A DNA stretch of 64,000 nucleotides. Source: CBDBJR01 sp965206445 (GTDB lineage: Bacteria; Pseudomonadota; Gammaproteobacteria; Arenicellales; Poriferihabitantaceae). A program made the position numbers and the translations under genes. The stretch is from positions 572,254 to 636,253 of the forward strand of contig CBDBJR010000001.1 in the NCBI GenBank assembly GCA_965206445.1. The letters are read 5' to 3'. Below the pieces are notes generated by a model that was not told the DNA's origin, searched no databases, and saw only the letters and a list, made by a program, of their open reading frames with translations. This document shows positions 62,301 to 64,000 of this stretch, piece by piece (the stretch's first letter is position 1; every line of letters begins with the position of its first letter).

Positions 62301-64000
62301 ATTCCCGTCATGGATGACGTGATTGATGAGGGAACGAGTGAGACCTTGAGTGTAATGGGCACGACCACAGTCGGCCTCACCGTCACCCCTGCCGACCTGA
62401 CCATCACCGACGATGACAACGCGCCGACCGGCATTGCCCTGACGCTGAACCCGTCCAGCGTCGCTGAAGATGTCGGCGACGCCGCGATCATCGTCACCGC
62501 CACCCTTGAGGGCACCACCACCCGGAGCGAGGAGACGGTTGTCAGCCTGAGCACGGCGGACGGCACGGCGACCGCGGGCGCGGACTACACAACGGTAACA
62601 TCGGTAAACCTGACCATCCCGGCCGCCAGCGCCAGCGCTGAGATGACGCTGACCATTCCTGTTATGGATGACGTGATTGATGAGGGAACGAGTGAGACCT
62701 TGAGTGTAATGGGCATGACCACAGTCGGCCTCACCGTCACCCCTGCCGACCTGACCATCACCGACGATGACAACGCGCCGACCGAGATTACCCTGGCGCT
62801 GAACCCGTCCAGCGTCGCTGAAGATGTCGGCAACGCCTCGATTACCGTCACCGCTACCCTTGATGGCACCACCACCCGGAGCGAGGAGACGGTTGTCAGC
62901 CTGAGCACGGCGGACGGCACGGCGACCGCGGGCGCGGACTACACGGCGGTGGCATCGGTAAACCTGACCATCCCGGCCGCTAGCGCCAGCGCTGAGATGA
63001 CGCTGACCATTCCCGTCACGAATGACGTGATTACCGAGGCGGATGAGACCTTGCGCGTCATGGGCACGACCACGGTGGGCCTCACCGTCACCGATGCGCT
63101 CCTGACCATCACCGACGACGAGCCGACCGGCGGCATTACACTGGCACTGAACCCGTCCAGCGTCGCTGAAGATGTCGGCGACGCCGCGGTCACCGTCACC
63201 GCCACCCTTACGGGTGGCGCCCGGAGCGAGGATACGGTTGTCAGCCTGGGCACGGCGGACGGCACGGCGACCGCGGGCGTGGACTACACAGCGGTGGCAT
63301 CGGTAAACCTGACCATTCCGGCCACCAACGCCAGCGCTGATATGACGCTGACCATTCCCGTCATGGATGACGTGATTGACGAGGGAGCGAGTGAGACCTT
63401 AAGTGTAATGGGCACGACCACAGTAGTCGGCCTCATCGTCACCCCTGCCCACCTGACCATCACCGACGATGACGATGCCCACGTCGTCGTCTCCGAGGCG
63501 TCCCTCACGGTGCCGGAAGATGGCGGCATGGCCACCTACACAGTGGTGCTCGGAAGCCGGCCGACCGCCGATGTGACGATTACCCCGACGAGCGACGACC
63601 GCATGGCAGCCAGGGCCTCGGCGGCGCTGACCTTCACCACGTCTAACTGGGACGCGGCGCAAACCGTCACCGTGACCGGCGTGAACGACGACATTGATAA
63701 CATCGGTGACGCCCGTACGGCGACCGTGAGCCATACCGTGGCGAGCACGGACACCAACTATAACGGGGGAAGCATAACCATCAACAGTGTCACCGTGACC
63801 GTCACCGATGACGACCTCGCGCCGGACGGCATTACCCTGACGTTGAGCCCGAACAGCGTTCGTGAAGATGTCGGCGACGCCGCGATCACCGTTACCGCCA
63901 CCCTTACCGGCGGCGGCACTCGAACCGAGGAGACGGTTGTCAGCCTGAGCACGGCGGACGTCACGGCGAGCGCGGGCGTGGACTACACGGCGGTGGCATC
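3..64000 (+). CDS. Giant multi-domain repeat surface protein (adhesin-like), internal fragment, both ends missing
   Basis: One uninterrupted reading frame crosses the whole window: 21,332 full codons with neither start nor stop. The encoded chain reads as tandem beta-sandwich domains throughout: putative Ig (GLTFDPATRTLSGTP-type motif), cadherin-like (DVNEPP), leucine-rich repeats (LPADIFAGLSAL), SWM/SwmB-type (GEAIAVTVTFSEAVTV) and Calx-beta (SVAEDVG with ITDNDNAP). These are families of bacterial extracellular adhesins and fibres, which predicts an exported, surface-bound or released product; the domains show no catalytic motif. Conspicuous cysteines occur only in the LRR caps. The signal peptide and secretion or anchoring signal would lie in the missing ends, so the export route is unknown. 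Bacterial proteins of this size exist (Synechococcus SwmB is about 10,800 residues; Chlorobium has one of over 36,000). Function as adhesin, cell-cell contact fibre or predation/defence surface layer is inference; that this is a single coding frame is seen directly. Confidence 0.95.
9978..10607 (+). repeat. Two divergent putative-Ig units within array A
   Basis: These two units keep the PIG skeleton (a GLAFDAASRTLFGTP segment in the first; a DRVTGAPTTPGDV segment in the second) but carry insertions. Their base composition is visibly less GC-biased than that of their neighbours, with runs such as a nine-G tract at 10266-10274 that encodes Gly-Gly-Gly. The second unit lacks the normal GLTFDP core and has a longer LPGLSFFRDVDRSFDRD segment instead. 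They may have entered from a different source or simply have escaped homogenisation. The frame is intact through both. Confidence 0.6.
17322..19436 (+). repeat. Region B: four Ig-like domains alternating with three cadherin-like domains
   Basis: Ig-like domains at 17322-17630, 17925-18230, 18531-18830 and 19146-19436 share 'PQTVTVG..', a DVA..FSDPEGD.LTY strand, 'VTIT..SAG' and a TVVAADPSD strand. Cadherin-like domains at 17631-17924, 18231-18530 and 18831-19145 share LPEN or LEN near their start, the strand W.ITAGN, VFEIG..G.QLAL, PLDFEHT.SYTLTV and the terminal VNEPP hinge typical of cadherin repeats. The paired unit repeats at about 610 bp. In cadherins the DxNEPP and LDFE positions belong to Ca2+ sites between domains, so calcium-dependent stiffening is likely here; that is family knowledge, not something seen directly. 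Confidence 0.8.
19437..19727 (+). other. PKD/REJ-like domain
   Basis: A single domain opening NRAPQALIEQAPTLRVAPG, followed by the characteristic LSSGSSDPDGDAIATTRW strand, a FTAP strand and ending LVVNDGRVDSDEVTINVIV. This order of motifs (SGSSDPDGD, W, FTAP, V.DG) is that of PKD/REJ-type extracellular beta-sandwiches. It occurs once in the window and separates the Ig/cadherin stretch from the first LRR cassette, suggesting a spacer between stalk and recognition modules. Confidence 0.7.
19728..21017 (+). other. LRR cassette 1 (lead-in beta domain, Cys N-cap, 5 LRRs, Cys C-cap, cadherin-like sandwich)
   Basis: The lead-in beta domain (19728-20057) has GSLTEADLFADPPPTVTVTL, an EYV..TDLDANDFRL strand and a DNDNTATLTLAY strand. 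The N-cap starts GVNICGRTPVVRAAI with a second Cys at DCTNV. Five leucine-rich repeats of about 24 residues follow, of the type LTALSLQDNDLTTLPADIFA. The C-cap contains AHFVCSRGDFAAI and DCLRITAAQ. A cadherin-like beta-sandwich (20724-21017; LTISDGILTPLFDPTVTAY, then SVASVTVTP) closes the cassette. Four cysteines, two per cap, suggest disulfides outside the cytoplasm. LRR arcs are generic protein- or glycan-binding surfaces, so this is a candidate recognition head on the fibre. RGD tripeptides occur at 20217-20225 and 20631-20639. Confidence 0.85.
21018..22691 (+). other. LRR cassette 2, expanded to about 11 LRRs
   Basis: It has the same architecture as cassette 1. Lead-in domain 21018-21353 (TGVLTEANLAAGTRATVTV, DDFLLADS); N-cap GVNICDRTPVVRAAI with Cys at DDCTSV; C-cap AHFVCARADFARI and DCLRITAAQ; cadherin-like sandwich 22407-22691 (LSGLMISAGTLAPPFAPDT). 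The LRR part is about twice as long as in the other cassettes because of near-identical 72-bp units of the type LTNLDVSANRLSALDAGVFS between about 21790 and 22190. An RGD tripeptide at 21498-21506 lies at the position homologous to the first RGD of cassette 1. Confidence 0.85.
21790..22190 (+). repeat. Recently duplicated 72-bp LRR units in cassette 2
   Basis: Five to six consecutive 24-residue LRRs alternate two spellings, one with NLDVSANRLS and one with NLDLGANRLS, followed by ALDAGVFTGLSAL or ALDAAVFTGLSAL. Their DNA is nearly identical, unlike the older LRRs on either side, showing local expansion in whole 72-bp steps that keep the frame. Confidence 0.8.
22692..23987 (+). other. LRR cassette 3
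   Basis: Lead-in domain 22692-23018 (TGSLTEAGLFADPPPTLTV, DDFDLSDTVDG); N-cap GANICGRTPSVRDAIV with Cys at DACTGV; about five LRRs, more diverged than in cassettes 1 and 2 (LMILELRGNGLTALPADIF, LRELVLNDNALSSIEVGAF); C-cap AHFVCSRDDAARI and DCLRVSAAQ; cadherin-like sandwich 23697-23987 (LSGLTISAGTLDTAFDPDI). The site that is RGD in cassettes 1 and 2 reads SGD here. The cassette leads straight into the SWM-type array. Confidence 0.85.
23988..29201 (+). repeat. Array D: five SWM/SwmB-type compound units of about 1.04 kb
   Basis: Cycles begin at about 23991, 25044, 26085, 27129 and 28182 with PRITGIELTS or PRITAIELTS. Each has three domains. Domain a has DAGVYAIGDAIAATVTF, a QLALTVGTATRQAVYAS strand and VSIGADAL. 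Domain a' is introduced by DGVAPTV and has SSTTGPYAEGEAIAVTVTF, then VEVAVNALTAN and IRDAVGNAA. Domain b is introduced by DTAAPTV and has LTLIYSEALD, an ALTAGTAPTV-like strand, VTLAYTA and LRDRAGNQA. This matches the SWM repeat family named after the giant cyanobacterial cell-surface motility protein SwmB. Cycle lengths are about 1053, 1041, 1044, 1053 and 1020 bp. Divergence between cycles is moderate. Confidence 0.8.
29202..30416 (+). other. LRR cassette 4
   Basis: Separated from cassettes 1-3 by 5.2 kb of SWM repeats but built in the same order. Lead-in domain 29202-29525 (SGTLTEAALFAADPVTVTV); N-cap GVNICARTAAVRDALL with Cys at DCTNV; about four LRRs (LTQLDLDNNPFTTLPADIF, LVRLELDKTNLTDLPAGIF); C-cap AHFVCSRDDFMAI and DCLRVSSTQ; cadherin-like sandwich 30129-30416 (LSGLSISDGTLEPVFDAGT). 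The RGD-equivalent site reads SGD. It continues directly into a shortened SWM unit, exactly as cassette 3 does into array D. Confidence 0.85.
30417..31079 (+). other. Short SWM-type pair (domains a and b)
   Basis: Starts PPRITAIALTPNVGGYALG, has GEAIEATVTFSAAVTV, VGGGSPQIPLTVGT and IRDVVGNAA, then DTAAPTVSG, LVLIYNEALD and VRDLVGNRAADL. It resembles a cycle of array D with one of the two a-type domains lost, giving about 660 bp instead of about 1,045 bp. Confidence 0.75.
31080..34481 (+). repeat. Array F: leading PIG domain plus five tandem ~618-bp two-domain repeats
   Basis: After one PIG domain (31080-31376; LPNGLTFNAENRQISGTP), five repeats start at 31377, 32001, 32619, 33237 and 33855, with lengths 624, 618, 618, 618 and about 627 bp. 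Each contains a domain homologous to the LRR lead-in domain (SATLAAPTALTGANLTTATV, GPDDFRL, VATLALAHSGEA) followed by a PIG domain (YTVGTSIGTVTLPPA, LPSGLTFTAADRTITGTP). Middle copies are nearly identical over hundreds of bases, with copies three to five most alike. The pairing shows that the lead-in domain can travel without an LRR. Confidence 0.9.
34482..35159 (+). other. Short SWM-type pair (domains a and b)
   Basis: Starts VSGVAFTSTGPYMQGEAIQV, then FSEDVTVRGTPQITL and IQNAGGSNADL; the b domain has NNLVLTYSETLD, ITNTETVAVSY and LRDVAGNNAES. It ends at PPESAGVTISEATL, where array H starts. Its sequence is closer to the pair at 40620-41303 than to array D, so these two pairs probably duplicated together with flanking units. 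Confidence 0.75.
35160..40304 (+). repeat. Array H: thirteen ~315-bp Calx-beta-like repeats with three longer divider units
   Basis: A first divider (35160-35507; AGVTISEATLTVDPEAGTA, YTVVLDTQPTADV, TANWDAAQTVTVTG) is followed by nine repeats of 105 residues starting at 35508, 35823, 36138, 36453, 36768, 37083, 37398, 37713 and 38028. A second divider (38346-38702; VTETDSETTVAEPDGTA) is followed by three repeats at 38703, 39018 and 39333. A third divider (39648-39980) precedes a last, more diverged repeat (39981-40304). The repeat consensus has AGVRISTPTLGIDEGG, a TYTVRLDSQPTGDVIVTVGG strand, TGNWDMEQTVTVNA, AEDDDAVADTVTLTHGV and a VTVTEND end. Repeats are nearly identical in DNA. The EGG..TYTV and acidic END ends resemble Calx-beta-type domains; exact family assignment is uncertain. 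Confidence 0.88.
40305..40619 (+). other. Cadherin-like beta-sandwich domain, without LRRs
   Basis: DATLSGLTISAGALDPVFDP, then SVTSVTVIPTANNAVATITV and TYTVTATH. The four other copies of this domain close LRR cassettes; this one stands alone after array H. It is again followed by an SWM-type pair, which keeps the sandwich-then-SWM order seen at 23.7 and 30.1 kb. Confidence 0.75.
40620..41303 (+). other. Short SWM-type pair (domains a and b)
   Basis: VSGVAFSSTGPYALDEQIQV, FSEDVTVTGTPQIEL and IQDAGGNDADL, then NNLVLTYDEALD, ITNTETVEVSY and LRDVAGNDAEL. It is a close relative of 34482-35159. A short internal expansion gives SPTEPTEEPTV around 41100-41140. It runs into the divider that opens the Calx-beta array. 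Confidence 0.75.
41304..41654 (+). repeat. Divider unit opening the Calx-beta array
   Basis: AGVTISEATLTVDPEAGTA, YTVVLDTQPTADVMITP, TANWDAAQTVTVTG and DDIDNPGDARTATVSHT, ending VTDDDDAPTG. It is nearly identical to the first divider of array H at 35160, over about 350 bp, and is homologous to the dividers that recur inside the 3,165-bp repeats. Confidence 0.85.
41655..43772 (+). repeat. Calx-beta block 0: six repeats
   Basis: Six units of about 350 bp (starting near 41655, 42006, 42360, 42711, 43068 and 43419) with ITLALSPNSVAEDVG, ASITVTATL, SEETVVSLSTANGTATAG, ADYTAV..VNLTIPA, MTLTIPVMDDVIDE and LTITDNDNAPT. The order of strands and the acidic DND end are those of Calx-beta, a Ca2+-binding beta-sandwich first known from Na/Ca exchangers and common in bacterial adhesins. 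The last two units match 46.9-47.6 kb almost exactly. Confidence 0.88.
43773..47648 (+). repeat. Higher-order repeat copy a (3,876 bp): divider plus ten Calx-beta units
   Basis: The divider (43773-44114) has AHVVVSEASLTVPEDGGMA, YTVVLGSRPTADVTITP, TSNWDAAQTVTVTG and YNGGSITINSVTVTVTDDD. Ten Calx-beta units of about 354 bp follow. This copy exceeds the next by 708 bp, exactly two 354-bp units, so it differs by a two-unit gain or loss. Unit variants (SPNSVREDVG, NPSSVAEDVG, DVINEADETL, DVIDEGASETL) occur in a different order than in later copies. Confidence 0.88.
47649..50816 (+). repeat. Higher-order repeat copy b (3,168 bp): divider plus eight Calx-beta units
   Basis: Same divider as copy a, at 47649, nearly base for base. 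The eight Calx-beta units are a mosaic: the first resembles units of copy a, while the one with VISITTITAANLTITDNDNV (about 49.7 kb) and the last two match the corresponding units of copies c to f. It is three bases longer than copies c-f, one codon. Confidence 0.88.
50817..53981 (+). repeat. Higher-order repeat copy c (3,165 bp)
   Basis: Divider of 342 bp (50817-51158), then eight Calx-beta units starting at 51159, 51513, 51867, 52218, 52572, 52926, 53280 and 53625. Their lengths of 354, 354, 351, 354, 354, 354, 345 and 357 bp plus the divider sum exactly to 3,165 bp. It differs from copy d at scattered sites, for example in the fourth unit's start (near 52227), the fifth unit's start (near 52580) and the end of the seventh unit (near 53430-53460). 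Confidence 0.93.
53982..57146 (+). repeat. Higher-order repeat copy d (3,165 bp)
   Basis: Same length and unit order as copy c. It is closer to copies e and f than to c: its fourth and fifth units already carry the spelling shared with e and f, while its first Calx-beta unit keeps the c-type codons near 54380 (Gly in EDVGDAA) and near 54433 (Asp in TEDTVV). Confidence 0.93.
57147..60311 (+). repeat. Higher-order repeat copy e (3,165 bp)
   Basis: Same length and unit order as copies c, d and f. The first Calx-beta unit has EDVDDAA (Asp instead of Gly, near 57543), a change shared only with copy f. One further visible private change is Gly to Val near 59397 (TADVTATAG in place of TADGTATAG). 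Confidence 0.93.
60312..63476 (+). repeat. Higher-order repeat copy f (3,165 bp)
   Basis: Nearly identical to copy e, including the shared EDVDDAA variant near 60708; the only difference noticed by eye is the Gly/Val site near 62562. Two 3,165-bp blocks this similar and side by side indicate a very recent duplication or strong gene conversion. Confidence 0.93.
63477..64000 (+). repeat. Higher-order repeat copy g, cut by the window end
   Basis: Divider (63477-63818) followed by the first part of a Calx-beta unit. The unit has EDVGDAA with TEETVV, combining the Gly of copies c/d with the Glu of copies e/f, so the series continues with further mosaic copies beyond the window. The frame is still open at the last base. 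Confidence 0.9.

Noticed and set aside
50817..63476. The 3,165-bp direct repeats as a mobile element or composite transposon
   Set aside because: There is no transposase or integrase, no terminal inverted repeats and no target-site duplication; the repeat is wholly coding and in frame.
3..64000. Division of the window into several genes at array boundaries
   Set aside because: No stop codon, intergenic gap, promoter or ribosome binding site appears at any boundary, and adjacent domains join in frame.
41655..64000. RTX (GGxGxDxLx) calcium repeats marking a type I secretion substrate
   Set aside because: The acidic DND/DDD motifs are the ends of Calx-beta units; no nonapeptide RTX array is visible. 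An RTX or other C-terminal signal could still lie beyond the window.

Overview
The window is the interior of one gigantic protein-coding gene on the + strand. The frame whose codons begin at position 3 has no stop codon from one edge to the other, giving 21,332 complete codons (3-63998), and neither the start nor the end of the gene is in view. Spot checks at about 10.2, 20.2, 35.5 and 63.8 kb all fall in the same register, so no frameshift was seen. There is no intergenic DNA, RNA gene, promoter, terminator, insertion sequence or CRISPR array. The product is a secreted or surface-type repeat protein of roughly 2 MDa for the visible part alone, made almost entirely of tandem beta-sandwich domains. 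High GC, a heavy G/C bias at third codon positions and the domain repertoire (putative Ig, cadherin-like, SWM/SwmB-type, LRR, Calx-beta) suggest an uncultured, probably Gram-negative, environmental or host-associated bacterium. The taxon cannot be fixed from this window.

Layout from N- to C-terminal side: (A) 3-17321, 59 putative-Ig (He_PIG-like) repeats of about 98 residues. (B) 17322-19727, four Ig-like and three cadherin-like domains in alternation, then a PKD/REJ-like domain. (C) 19728-23987, three leucine-rich-repeat cassettes, each built as lead-in beta domain, Cys-bearing N-cap, LRRs, Cys-bearing C-cap and cadherin-like beta-sandwich. (D) 23988-29201, five copies of a three-domain SWM-type compound unit of about 1.04 kb. 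(E) 29202-31079, a fourth LRR cassette and a short SWM unit. (F) 31080-34481, one PIG domain and five about 618-bp repeats that pair the LRR lead-in domain with a PIG domain. (G) 34482-35159, SWM pair. (H) 35160-40304, thirteen 315-bp repeats with three longer 'divider' units. (I) 40305-41303, cadherin-like domain and SWM pair. (J) 41304-64000, a divider and then 56 complete Calx-beta repeats of about 118 residues, from 43773 arranged in a higher-order repeat of about 3,165 bp (one divider plus eight Calx-beta units), running off the end of the window.

The most plausible reading is a giant extracellular adhesin or surface fibre: a very long Ca2+-binding-type stalk carrying four LRR recognition modules in its middle. 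Repeat homogeneity rises sharply toward the C-terminal side. The PIG units are old and diverged, while the last 3,165-bp copies differ by only a few bases, so the C-terminal half appears to be growing now by unequal recombination. Every repeat period measured is a multiple of three, so copy-number change keeps the frame open. The secretion signal, anchor, and any export or processing genes lie outside this window.
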